A DNA stretch of 64,000 nucleotides from Paracoccaceae bacterium (GTDB lineage: Bacteria > Pseudomonadota > Alphaproteobacteria > Rhodobacterales > Rhodobacteraceae): assembly GCA_002709405.1 (NCBI GenBank), contig PAQV01000057.1:62001-126000 (forward strand), given 5' to 3'. This document shows positions 9,569 through 18,208 of the stretch, in pieces. A program made the position numbers and the translations under genes. The notes under the pieces are model-generated. The model was not told the DNA's origin, ran no database searches, and saw only the letters and a program-made list of their open reading frames with translations. How positions within the stretch are numbered: the first letter of the stretch is position 1; each line of letters begins with the position of its first letter.

Positions 9569-10153
9569 TCAGGCTGCCGCGGCCACGTCGGCCGAATGCA
9601 TCGGCTTAAGCGTTTCGCCCCACTTGACCAGTTCGTCCAGCATGCCGGCCAGGCCCTGCTCCATGGGCTCGTTGGCGACCAGCTTGCCGTCTTCGATCTT
9701 TTCCCAGTGGAACGGCACCGGCACGACGCCATTCAGGGCGACCATGTTCAGGTTGCCGATCAGTTGGCGCAGTTCCTGGGCCGAGCGCAGGCCGCCCGAG
9801 ATGCCGCCATAGCTGACGGTGCCGGCGGGCTTGTAGGCCCATTCCTTGACCAGCAGCTGCAGAGCATTGACCAGCGCGGCCGAGGGGAAGCTGTCGTATT
9901 CGGGGGTCACGAAGATGAAGGCATCGGCATCGTCGATGATGGCCGACCATTTCTTCGTGTGCTCGTGTTCGTACTGCTGGGCGGCCGGGTGGTTGGGTTC
10001 ATCCAGCAGCGGCAGGTTCAGATCGGCGATGTCGACCAGTTCGGCGTCGAAGCCGGCGTGCTTGGCGGCAGCTTCGGCCACCCAATTGGCAACGATGGGG
10101 CCCATGCGGCCGGGGCGGGTCGATCCGGTGATGATTTTCAGCTTGAGGGACAT
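9569..10153 (-). CDS. NADPH-dependent FMN reductase
   Basis: A 194-aa flavodoxin-fold reductase of the NADPH:FMN/quinone (ChrR/YieF-like) group. The FMN phosphate loop is TGSTRPGRMG at about residues 9-18. The flavin-contact segment is TPEYDSFPSAALVNAL, the place where relatives read PEYN-S-P. The start ATG 10153 has AGGAG 8 bases upstream. It is transcribed away from the HxlR regulator across a 218 bp gap with palindromes, so redox- or electrophile-responsive control by that regulator is likely. HxlR regulators often control such reductases; that link is inferred. Confidence 0.88.
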   Translation of the reverse strand: MSLKLKIITGSTRPGRMGPIVANWVAEAAAKHAGFDAELVDIADLNLPLLDEPNHPAAQQYEHEHTKKWSAIIDDADAFIFVTPEYDSFPSAALVNALQLLVKEWAYKPAGTVSYGGISGGLRSAQELRQLIGNLNMVALNGVVPVPFHWEKIEDGKLVANEPMEQGLAGMLDELVKWGETLKPMHSADVAAAA

Positions 10154-10289
10154 GGTGTATTCTCCTGGTCCTGTCGTTCGTTCGTCTTCTTGGCGGGCCT
10201 GGACGGGTCCCTCCTCTCCCCGCCCCGGCGTCGCCGGCTTGTCACCTGGTCCTGCGGTTGGCGCAGCTTGGTTGCGCCGGGAAACCGTG

Positions 10290-10304
10290 GTATCCATTTG
10301 ATAC
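10290..10304. promoter_or_regulatory. Candidate HxlR operator, GTATC-N5-GATAC
   Basis: A perfect inverted repeat GTATC-CATTT-GATAC lies in the divergent gap between the FMN reductase and HxlR genes. HxlR-family dimers bind short dyads of this kind in their own divergent promoters. The position suits repression of the reductase; direct binding is inferred. Confidence 0.5.
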
Positions 10305-10358
10305 TGACACCTAGATAACGTACCACCAACGCGCCACAAGACGGCACGTTCCCGAAAC

Positions 10359-10371
10359 CGAGGTATCCTCG
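10359..10371. promoter_or_regulatory. Palindrome abutting the HxlR start codon
   Basis: The 13 bp palindrome CGAGG-TAT-CCTCG ends directly at the ATG of the HxlR gene. It shares GGTATCC with the operator candidate at 10290. It could be an autoregulatory site, and it also occupies the ribosome binding region, so an RNA hairpin effect is an alternative. Confidence 0.4.
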
Positions 10372-10752
10372 ATGAAACCACTTCCCCGTCACGGAGACCC
10401 CCGCTGCCCCGCCGTGCGCAACCTGTTGCAGACCATCGGCAGCAAATGGTCGGTCATTGTCGTGCTGCACCTGTCCCAGGGGCCCCGCCGGTTTTCCGAC
10501 TTGCGCCGGTCGGTGGGCGGGGTAACCCAGAAATCGCTGACCGCCTGCCTGCGCGAGCTGGAGCGCAACGGGCTGGTGGAACGGGTGGTCACGCCCTCGA
10601 TCCCGCCGCGGGTGGATTACGGGCTGACAGAGCTTGGCCAGACCCTGCTGGAGCCCCTTCTTGGCCTGACCACCTGGGCCGTGGCCAATGAATGCGCCGT
10701 GGCCGAGGCCCAGGCGCGCTTTGCCAACGCAGACGAGGACGCGGCGGCCTAG
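10372..10752 (+). CDS. HxlR-family winged-helix regulator
   Basis: A 126-aa winged-helix regulator of the HxlR/DUF24 family. The N-terminal CPAVRNLLQTIGSKWS is the hallmark, with the Cys at about residue 11 that senses thiol-reactive or redox signals in relatives. The recognition helix region is RRFSDLRRSVGGVTQKSLT and the wing follows with VTPSIPPRVDYGLTE. It is divergent from the FMN reductase, its most likely target. Its TAG stop shares the palindrome CTAG with the stop of the convergent DUF2254 gene, so the two coding regions overlap by 4 bases. Confidence 0.92.
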   Translation: MKPLPRHGDPRCPAVRNLLQTIGSKWSVIVVLHLSQGPRRFSDLRRSVGGVTQKSLTACLRELERNGLVERVVTPSIPPRVDYGLTELGQTLLEPLLGLTTWAVANECAVAEAQARFANADEDAAA

Positions 10753-11939
10753 TCCAGGTCTAGCCGGGCTCGGCAATCCCGGGCGGCCTCTCTGACACGG
10801 GTGTCTGCGTAGCCCTCCAGCCGGTCCAGCGCCCCCCGAATGGCCGCCGCGATTTCCGCCTTGTCGCCCCCGTCGCGGGCAATGACATCGAAGGTGGCGC
10901 GGAAGAAGGCATCGGGGTCGGTCGGCACCATGTGCAGCCTGGGATTGACGATTTCGGCGTCCTTGGCGGCCAAGTCGGGGGCGCAAAGCATCAGCACCGC
11001 GCTCAGCCGATGCACCACGTCGATGGCCGTCTGGGGGTCGTTGATGCCGGGCGACAGCGCGCGCGAGGCGACCTCGGTCATGACGATAACGGCCAGGCGC
11101 GGATCCTGTTCGAACATCCGGTTGGCGGTGATGCGAAAGCCGCCGCGCAGGCTGTCGGCCACCTCGTCCGACACCTCGCCGGTCAGGTAAGCCAGGGGCA
11201 TGTCCGGCAGGATGTAATCGCCGGGCCGCACGGGGATATAGAGGTCGATATCGGCCTCGTCGGCGGTGCCTTGCAGGATGTCCTCGAAGATCTGTTCGAC
11301 ATAGCCGGCCAGCTGGCAGGTCAGCACCGGCCCGCCGGCATGCGCGTCGATGTCCTTTTGCGTTACCGCATGGCCGCCCAAGGCGGGGCGTTCGGCAAAC
11401 TGGGCCATCACCCGGTTGGCGGTGATCTCGAAGGTGGCGATGGTTTCGTCCATGGCCCCCAGCCGGGCCAGGTGGTCGATCCAGCGCAGGATCGACACGA
11501 TGACCACGGCGATCACGGCCACGGTCAGCAGGAACAGCAGCGCGCTTTCCGCCTCGCCCATGAAGGGGGTGGCGCGCAGGATGATGCCGATCAGGGCAAA
11601 GACGAAGGCACCAACGAAATTGGCCAGCACCATGTTGGTGATGGCGTCGTCACGCAGGATCAGGCGCGACCGGGGCGTGACCGAGGACGAGGCGAACTGG
11701 ATCGCACCGGTCAGGATCGACAGCGAAAACGTCGTCACGGTCAGCATCGAGGACGCCAGGATGTTCAGGATCGTGTCCAGCGAATCGACGCCCAGCTTGT
11801 CGATCAGCCAGTCCGGCACGACGGGCCCGATAAAGACCGAGGCGGCTACGGCGATCAGGGCCAGCGAGGCGATCAGCACCACCCGTGTGGCCAGGCGGCG
11901 CAACACTTGCCCCAACACGCGCAATACGGTTCGCAACAT
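10749..11939 (-). CDS. DUF2254 family membrane protein
   Basis: A 396-aa predicted membrane protein of the DUF2254 family, whose function is unknown. Four hydrophobic segments occur in the first 170 residues (for example VVLIASLALIAVAASVFIG and LLFLLTVAVIAVVIVSIL), followed by a long soluble C-terminal domain. The family-typical stretch SMLTVTTFSLSILTGAIQFASSSVTPR lies between the first and second helices; read it in two parts, SMLTVTTFSLSIL and TGAIQFASSSVTPR. The start at ATG 11939 matches the first helix. The ORF could extend upstream to 12059, but that would overlap the next gene's start. It is divergent from the second FAD/GcvT gene. Confidence 0.87.
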   Translation of the reverse strand: MLRTVLRVLGQVLRRLATRVVLIASLALIAVAASVFIGPVVPDWLIDKLGVDSLDTILNILASSMLTVTTFSLSILTGAIQFASSSVTPRSRLILRDDAITNMVLANFVGAFVFALIGIILRATPFMGEAESALLFLLTVAVIAVVIVSILRWIDHLARLGAMDETIATFEITANRVMAQFAERPALGGHAVTQKDIDAHAGGPVLTCQLAGYVEQIFEDILQGTADEADIDLYIPVRPGDYILPDMPLAYLTGEVSDEVADSLRGGFRITANRMFEQDPRLAVIVMTEVASRALSPGINDPQTAIDVVHRLSAVLMLCAPDLAAKDAEIVNPRLHMVPTDPDAFFRATFDVIARDGGDKAEIAAAIRGALDRLEGYADTRVREAARDCRARLDLD

Positions 11940-12049
11940 GAGGCGGGGCCCTTTCGCGAGGCCAAAAACGACGCAAGGCGTCGCGTTTCGGCTTGTTTCC
12001 GGCCCATGGCGGGCCGACAGTTTCCGCGCCAAGCTGAAGGATAGTCCCC

Positions 12050-14458
12050 ATGAAGACAACCACCCGTGTCGCGGTGATCGGAGGCGGCGTCGTCGGCTGC
12101 TCGGTGCTGTACCATCTGACCAAGCTGGGCTGGTCGGACGTGATGCTTGTGGAACGGTCCGAGCTGACGTCTGGTTCCACCTGGCATGCGGCGGGCGGGT
12201 TTCACACCCTGAACGGTGACACCAACATGGCCGCCCTGCAGGGCTATACCATCCGTCTTTACAAGGAGTTGGAGGCGATCACCGGCCTGTCCTGCGGGCT
12301 GCACCACGTCGGCGGCGTGACCCTGGCCGACAACCGCGACCGGTTCGACATGCTGGTGGCCGAACGAGCCAAGCACCGGTTCATGGGGCTGGAAACCGAA
12401 ATCGTCGGGCCGGAAGAGATCGCCAGGATCGCGCCGATCACCAACCTCGAAGGCGTCATCGGGGCTCTGTATGACCCGCTGGACGGGCACCTGGATCCCT
12501 CGGGCACGACGCACGCCTATGCCAAGGCCGCGCGCATGGCGGGGGCCGAGATCGAAACCCATTGCAAGGTCCTGGAAACCAACCCAAGGCCCGATGGCAC
12601 CTGGGACGTGGTGACCGACGAGGGCACGATCCATGCCGAACACGTGGTCAATGCGGGCGGGCTTTGGGCGCGCGAGGTCGCCGCGATGGCCGGGGTCTAC
12701 CTGCCCCTGCTGCCGATGGCCCACCAGTACATCGTGACCGACGACATCGCCGAGATCTACGAGCGCGACCACGAACACCCCCATGTCATGGACCCGGCGG
12801 GCGAAAGCTATCTGCGCCAGGAAGGCCGGGGCCTGTGCATCGGGTTCTACGAACAGCCCTGCCAGCCCTGGGCCGTGGGAGGCACGCCCTGGGACTTTGG
12901 CCACGAGTTGCTGCCGGATGATTTCGACAAGATCGAGGACTCGATCGCCTTCGCCTACAAGCGCTTCCCCGTGCTGGAACGGGCGGGCGTCAAATCGGTG
13001 ATCCACGGGCCCTTCACCTTTGCCCCCGACGGCAATCCGCTGGTCGGGCCGGTGCCGGGGCTGCGCAATTACTGGTCGGCCTGCGCGGTGATGGCCGGGT
13101 TCAGCCAAGGCGGCGGGGTCGGCCTGACCCTGGCCCAGTGGATGATCGAGGGCGAACCCGAACGCGATGTCTTTGCCATGGACGTGGCCCGGTTCGGCAC
13201 CTGGACGAACCCGGATTATACCGTGCCCAAGGTCATCGAGAACTATCAGAAACGGTTCTCGGTCTCTTATCCGAACGAGGAGCTGCCCGCCGCCCGCGGC
13301 TTTCGGCGCACGCCGATGTATGACCTCTTTGATCGCATGGGCGCGGTCTGGGGCGCGCAATACGGGCTGGAGGTGCCCAATTACTTTGCCAAGGGCGACG
13401 AGCCCCGGTTCGAAACCCCGTCCTTCCGCCGCTCGAACGCCTTCGAGGCCACCGCCCGCGAGGTCCGCACCGTGCGCGAGGGCGTGGGCATCAACGAGGT
13501 CCAGAACTTTGGCAAATACGCGGTCAAGGGGCCAGGAGCGCGCGCCTGGCTGGACCGGGTGATGGCCGGCCGCGTGCCCCAGCCCGGCCGGATGGCCCTG
13601 ACGCCCATGCTGTCGGAAAAGGGCAAGCTGATCGGCGATTTCACGATCTCTTGCCTGGAGCCCGACCATTTCCAGCTGACGGCCTCTTACGGCGCGCAGG
13701 CCTTCCACATGCGCTGGTTCGAACGCCACCTAGATGGCGGGGTGCAGGTCGAAAACATCTCGGACACGCGCACGGGCTTCCAGATCGCCGGGCCGAAGGC
13801 GCGCGAGGTCCTGGCCGCCTGCACGCGCTATCCCGTTGAAACCATGGCCTTCCTTGACGTGGCCTTCATGGACGTGGGCATGGCCCCCTGCATCGTGCAG
13901 CGGGTCAGCTATACCGGCGACCTGGGCTTTGAAATCTATTGCGCGCCGATGGTGCAACGGCACCTGTGGGACGTGCTTTGGGCCGCCGGACAGCCCCATG
14001 GGATGGCGCCGTTCGGGATGCGGGCGATGATGTCGCTGCGGCTCGACAAGGGGTTCGGCGGCTGGATGCGCGAGTTCTCTCCCGATTACACGCCGGCTGA
14101 GACCGGGCTGGACCGGTTCATCGCCTGGAAGAAGCCGGTCGATTTCGTGGGCCGGGCCGCCGCCGAGGCGGCGCGCGAGGCCGGGCCCGGACGCCGCCTG
14201 GCCACCTTCATCGTCGAGGCCGAAGACGCCGACGTGAACGCCTATGAACCGATCTGGCTGGACGGCCGCGTGCAGGGGTTCTGCACCTCGGGCGGCTATT
14301 CCCATTACGCGGGCAAATCGGTGGCCATCGGCTTCCTGCCCGCGGACCGGATCACCGAGGGCCTGGCCGTCGAGATCGAGATCCTGGGCAAGATGTGCCC
14401 GGCGACGCTGTATTCGACGCCTTTGTTCGATGCCGACGGCGCGCGGATGCGGGGATGA
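12050..14458 (+). CDS. FAD-dependent oxidoreductase with GcvT domain, second paralog
   Basis: An 802-aa relative of the enzyme at 7017-9440 with the same layout: FAD domain (about 1-390), then a GcvT-like folate domain (about 430-800). The dinucleotide motif is VAVIGGGVVGCSVLYH, and SGSTWHAAGG contains the His expected to bind FAD covalently. It should oxidise an N-methylated amine and pass the one-carbon unit to tetrahydrofolate. The two paralogs share motifs but clearly differ along their length, so they likely serve different substrates rather than being a recent duplication. The TGA overlaps the ATG of the MocA-like gene (ATGA), an unusual partner for this family. Confidence 0.9.
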   Translation: MKTTTRVAVIGGGVVGCSVLYHLTKLGWSDVMLVERSELTSGSTWHAAGGFHTLNGDTNMAALQGYTIRLYKELEAITGLSCGLHHVGGVTLADNRDRFDMLVAERAKHRFMGLETEIVGPEEIARIAPITNLEGVIGALYDPLDGHLDPSGTTHAYAKAARMAGAEIETHCKVLETNPRPDGTWDVVTDEGTIHAEHVVNAGGLWAREVAAMAGVYLPLLPMAHQYIVTDDIAEIYERDHEHPHVMDPAGESYLRQEGRGLCIGFYEQPCQPWAVGGTPWDFGHELLPDDFDKIEDSIAFAYKRFPVLERAGVKSVIHGPFTFAPDGNPLVGPVPGLRNYWSACAVMAGFSQGGGVGLTLAQWMIEGEPERDVFAMDVARFGTWTNPDYTVPKVIENYQKRFSVSYPNEELPAARGFRRTPMYDLFDRMGAVWGAQYGLEVPNYFAKGDEPRFETPSFRRSNAFEATAREVRTVREGVGINEVQNFGKYAVKGPGARAWLDRVMAGRVPQPGRMALTPMLSEKGKLIGDFTISCLEPDHFQLTASYGAQAFHMRWFERHLDGGVQVENISDTRTGFQIAGPKAREVLAACTRYPVETMAFLDVAFMDVGMAPCIVQRVSYTGDLGFEIYCAPMVQRHLWDVLWAAGQPHGMAPFGMRAMMSLRLDKGFGGWMREFSPDYTPAETGLDRFIAWKKPVDFVGRAAAEAAREAGPGRRLATFIVEAEDADVNAYEPIWLDGRVQGFCTSGGYSHYAGKSVAIGFLPADRITEGLAVEIEILGKMCPATLYSTPLFDADGARMRG

Positions 14459-15060
14459 GCGACATTCCCATCCTGCTGCTGGCGGCCGGGTCCTCCAGCC
14501 GGATGCGCGGGCGGGACAAGCTGATGGAGCTGATCGACGGCCAGCCCCTGGTCGCCCGCCAGGCCCGGGCCGCGCGGGCGGCAACCGATGGGCCGGTGCT
14601 GGTCGCCCTGCCGCCGGCGCCGCATCCGCGCCTTGCCGCGCTGAAAGGACTGGACGTGACCCCGGTCCCCGTGGCCGATGCCGCCGAGGGCATGGGCGTG
14701 TCCCTGTCCACCGGGATCCGTGCCCTGCCCGATGACGCCCGGGCGGTGATGGTGCTGCTGGCGGATCTGCCCGAGCTGACCACGGCCGATCTGCAGACGG
14801 TGTTGCAGGCGGTCGAGGATCAGCCCGGGCATGATATCTGGCGCGGCGCGACAATGGATGGTGCCCCCGGGCACCCGATCGTCTTCGCCGCGCCAATGTT
14901 CCCGGAACTCGCGGCCCTCGGCGGGGACGAGGGCGGGCGATCGGTTGTAGCTGCCGCCGGGAACGCTGTGTGCACGGTGCCCCTGCCCGGCCAGCGTGCG
15001 CTGGCCGACCTGGATACACCGGAAGCCTGGGCCGCCTGGCGGGCCGCCCGAGGCGATTAG
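14455..15060 (+). CDS. MocA/MobA-like nucleotidyltransferase
   Basis: A 201-aa nucleotidyltransferase of the MobA/MocA (NTP_transf_3) family. The nucleotide signature LLLAAGSSSRMRGRDK is at residues 7-22, the metal-binding segment is LLADLPELT, and GAPGHPIVF near residue 145 matches the MocA branch. MocA adds CTP or GTP to molybdenum cofactor for xanthine- or CO-dehydrogenase-type enzymes. No molybdoenzyme gene is visible here; instead its ATG overlaps the stop of an FAD/GcvT oxidoreductase. Its substrate is therefore open. It is convergent with the RTX gene, with one base between their stops. Confidence 0.82.
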   Translation: MSDIPILLLAAGSSSRMRGRDKLMELIDGQPLVARQARAARAATDGPVLVALPPAPHPRLAALKGLDVTPVPVADAAEGMGVSLSTGIRALPDDARAVMVLLADLPELTTADLQTVLQAVEDQPGHDIWRGATMDGAPGHPIVFAAPMFPELAALGGDEGGRSVVAAAGNAVCTVPLPGQRALADLDTPEAWAAWRAARGD

Positions 15061-15061
15061 A

Positions 15062-18000
15062 TCAGGAAAACAGCACCCGCACTTCGTGCTTCTTCAGGGC
15101 CCGGCGGGCCGACTGGTAATCCTGCAGGCCGGCTTCGGTTTCCAGCTCGGGGAAGAGCTCGAAGATTTCCGTCCGCTGGGCATTGCCGATCCCGGCCAGC
15201 GAGTAATCGCCCGGCTGGAAGCTTTCGGTCCAGGCCCCGTCCGACAGCACCACTTCGTGGTGGTCGAACATCATGTGCAGGTAGGTCGTCTGGTTGACGT
15301 CGACGATGTCGACCCCTTCCAGCCCGGTCAGGTGCTTGGCCGCCACCAGCACTTCGCTTTCGTCGAAATAGAGCGCGGTCTTGTCGTTGGCCACCAGCAC
15401 CCGGTGATTGGGGCTGAGCATCATGTCCCGTTCCGGCAGCCCGTTGCCAAGGGATCCCTTGCGGATCAGCACGGGGCGCATATGGCGGGCCTTGGCCAGT
15501 TCCATCGCGTTCAGGTTGCGCTGACCCATCCAGCGGATTTCCTGGATGCCGTTGTCGCGGGTGATGACCCGGTCTCCGACGGTCAGGCTTTCCACCGGCT
15601 TTTCGCCCTTGGGCGTGGCGATCAGCGTGCCGGGGGTGAAGCAGATGACGACCTTCTCGATATTGGAGAAGCTGGCCGTGCCGGTTTCGCTGCCGCCCGC
15701 GTCGTAGAACCGGACGGTGCCCGATTCCGGATCGACCGCATCGTATTCCACCGACAGGGTGCCGCCCGGGTTGACCGCTTCGGCCGCGCCGGTCAGGTCC
15801 AGCGTGTCGATGTCATTGTCGTCCGCGTCCTCGCCACCGTCGATGATGTCGCCGGCGCCGATGTTGACGAAGGTGTCGTCTCCGGTGTCGCCGAACAGCA
15901 GGTCGCCCGCGTCGCCGGCCACGTCATTGTCGCCCGACACGGTGTCGTTGCCCGCGCCGCCCGCGACAATGTCGCTGCCTTCGCCGCCCGAGAGGATATC
16001 GTCTCCGATCCCGCCCGAGAGCCCGTCGGCGCCTTCCTGGCCGTAGATCTCGTCGTTGCCCTCGCCGCCGAACAGCAGGTCGGTGTCCTCGCCGCCGTAG
16101 ATGACGTCGTTGCCGGTGAAGCCAAGCGCCACGTCCTGTTCGCCGGTCAGAGGCGGCACGGCGTCGTCGCCGTCGATCAGGTCGCCGTCGGGATCGTCGG
16201 TATAGCCCGTGTCGATCGTGTCGCCGCCGGCCGTGCCCTCGACCACGCCGTCAAGGCTGTCGCTGGTAATGTTGACACCGGTGGGCGCGCCCTGGGTGTT
16301 GATGGCCAGCACGTCCTCGATTTCCGAGAAATCCGCCGTGCCGATCACGTTCAGGTCGTCGTCGTAATAGGTGATGGTGCCGGATTCGGTGGTCGGATCG
16401 CCATCGGTCCAGGCGACCGTGGCCAGCCCGTCGACGATGATCGTGTCGTTGTCGTCGCCGCCTTCGCCGCCGATCACGGTGTCGCCGACGCCCACGCCAA
16501 AGATGTCGGCATCGTCGCCGCCCGACAGCAGGTCGTTGCCCTCGCCGCCGACCAGGACGTCGTCGCCGGCCTCGCCGTAGATCTCGTCGTCGCCCTCGTC
16601 GCCATAGAGAACGTCGTCGCCCGGCTCTTCGGCGCTGCCCGCGTCGAAGTAGACGTCCGTAAAGTTGATGCCCGAGTTGTCGTGGCCATCCTGGTCATGG
16701 GCGATTTCGATCCGGGCCACGGGGCCGGCGATTTCCACCAGGACCGAGTTGGCCAGGTCATCGGGGTTGGAGTAGTTCTCGTCGCTGCCTTCCTGCTGGG
16801 CGGTGTCGCCCCCGGCCACGGTGTCGGTGTCGGTCAGCGACAGGTTCGAGCCGACGGTCAGCTCGACCTCGACTGCATTGCCATCGGCGTCATAGGCGGT
16901 GACCTTGACCACGCCATCGCCGTCCAGGTCGTTGATCCGGAAGGACACGTTTTCCACTTCGTCGGAAAACGCCAGCTCGTAATCGGCATCGTTGTGATCG
17001 CCGTTGAGGACGGACGAGAACGAGCTGTTGGCGTCCACCGCGTTGCCATCATCGTCGATGCCCGAGGTCGCCTGGCCGATCGTCTCGTAATAATTGGCCA
17101 CGCCGGGATCGGCGTTGAGGACCGAGAAGGTGACATTGACCGACCCGGTGTCCTGGCTGAACCCGGTGATCGGGTCGCCCGCCTCGATCGGCGCGGGGCC
17201 GTTCGGATCGGGGGCTTCGGACCACTGGAAGACCTCGCGCACAGAGCCGGTGGCCCCGCCGTCATAGGAACTGTCGCCGTAGATGACATCGTTGCCCGCG
17301 CCGCCGTGCACCGTGTCGTTGCCGCCGCCGGCATAGACCTCGTCGTCGCCCTCTTCGGAATAGACGGTGTCGTTGCCGTCGCCCGCCTCGACGATGTCGT
17401 CGTCGCCGGTTTCACCGGGCAGGATGGCATCGCCGTTGTCGATCATGTCGCCTTCGGGATCGCCGTCATAGGCCAGGTCGATCACGTCGTCGCCGGCGGT
17501 GCCGTCCACCACGCCGTCGCCCTCGCCTTCGGTGATCACGTCGTCATCGTAGATCGCCACGTAGTTCATCGTGCCGGTGAAGCTTTGGTCGTAGCAGCCG
17601 TCGTCGTATTCGCGGGCGGCGAAGGTAAAGCTCTGGCCGTCGTTGTCGCCGATGTCCATGGACATATCGGCGTCGATCTCGACGGTTTCCTCGGTGCCCT
17701 GGGTGGTGTTTACGACCTTCAGCGCGCCGCCATCGTCGGACCACGAGTAGAAGACCTGGACGTCATCGCCTTCGTTGAAGAAGCAATCCGAGGTCGACAC
17801 GCAGATCTCGACCCCGTTCGAGACATGCTGGACCTCGACGGCGCCATCTGCCGTGACGCGGATGTCCAGGAAGCCTTCGGTGTAGCGGTCGTCGTATTCG
17901 CCCCGGCTGACCAGGGTGTCCGGAGAAGAGCCGTTGTGGCACGTCTGGTTGAATTCCAGCATGATCGTGCCCTCTTCCAGATCGAAGGGGGCGTCGTCGC

Positions 18001-18208
18001 CATGCACCTGGAAAGCACCGTTGCCGTTGGTCACCAGTTCGCCGTTATGGGCCGAGGCGCCGTAGAACGCGCCGTCCTGGGCCACGCCATCGGCAAGTCC
18101 GGTGTCGGCGTCAGGATCGCTGGGAAGGAAATCCCACAGGCCGATCAGGTTCGCCGAGTAGATATTGTCGAATTCCTCGGCCGTCGTCGGCGTCGTGCTA
18201 TGCGTCAT
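15062..18208 (-). CDS. RTX calcium-binding protein with C-terminal Hint domain
   Basis: A 1048-aa acidic, Asp/Gly-rich protein. The N-terminal 220 residues look like a LamG/concanavalin-like fold (NLIGLWDFLPSD, GTIMLEFNQ, MNYVAIYDDD). Then come three blocks of RTX nonapeptides (GGxGxDxU, such as GGAGNDVIYGD), two opened by near-identical lead-ins GVVDGTAGDD and GVVEGTAGGD. The C-terminus from C856 (CFTPGTLIATPKGEKPVESL) is a Hint domain as in inteins and hedgehog proteins. There is no N-terminal signal peptide, as expected for type I secretion, but no exporter is in the window. A 7-bp hairpin (18238-18261) with a T-run loop lies in the leader 30 bases before the ATG. Function is likely extracellular or surface; the target is unknown. 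Confidence 0.88.
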   Translation of the reverse strand: MTHSTTPTTAEEFDNIYSANLIGLWDFLPSDPDADTGLADGVAQDGAFYGASAHNGELVTNGNGAFQVHGDDAPFDLEEGTIMLEFNQTCHNGSSPDTLVSRGEYDDRYTEGFLDIRVTADGAVEVQHVSNGVEICVSTSDCFFNEGDDVQVFYSWSDDGGALKVVNTTQGTEETVEIDADMSMDIGDNDGQSFTFAAREYDDGCYDQSFTGTMNYVAIYDDDVITEGEGDGVVDGTAGDDVIDLAYDGDPEGDMIDNGDAILPGETGDDDIVEAGDGNDTVYSEEGDDEVYAGGGNDTVHGGAGNDVIYGDSSYDGGATGSVREVFQWSEAPDPNGPAPIEAGDPITGFSQDTGSVNVTFSVLNADPGVANYYETIGQATSGIDDDGNAVDANSSFSSVLNGDHNDADYELAFSDEVENVSFRINDLDGDGVVKVTAYDADGNAVEVELTVGSNLSLTDTDTVAGGDTAQQEGSDENYSNPDDLANSVLVEIAGPVARIEIAHDQDGHDNSGINFTDVYFDAGSAEEPGDDVLYGDEGDDEIYGEAGDDVLVGGEGNDLLSGGDDADIFGVGVGDTVIGGEGGDDNDTIIVDGLATVAWTDGDPTTESGTITYYDDDLNVIGTADFSEIEDVLAINTQGAPTGVNITSDSLDGVVEGTAGGDTIDTGYTDDPDGDLIDGDDAVPPLTGEQDVALGFTGNDVIYGGEDTDLLFGGEGNDEIYGQEGADGLSGGIGDDILSGGEGSDIVAGGAGNDTVSGDNDVAGDAGDLLFGDTGDDTFVNIGAGDIIDGGEDADDNDIDTLDLTGAAEAVNPGGTLSVEYDAVDPESGTVRFYDAGGSETGTASFSNIEKVVICFTPGTLIATPKGEKPVESLTVGDRVITRDNGIQEIRWMGQRNLNAMELAKARHMRPVLIRKGSLGNGLPERDMMLSPNHRVLVANDKTALYFDESEVLVAAKHLTGLEGVDIVDVNQTTYLHMMFDHHEVVLSDGAWTESFQPGDYSLAGIGNAQRTEIFELFPELETEAGLQDYQSARRALKKHEVRVLFS

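Noticed and set aside
15062-18208. Long plus-strand ORFs opposite the RTX gene (up to about 1089 codons)
   Set aside because: Repetitive GC-rich RTX codons leave the opposite frame open; the translation is Val/Gly/Asp-rich without domains.
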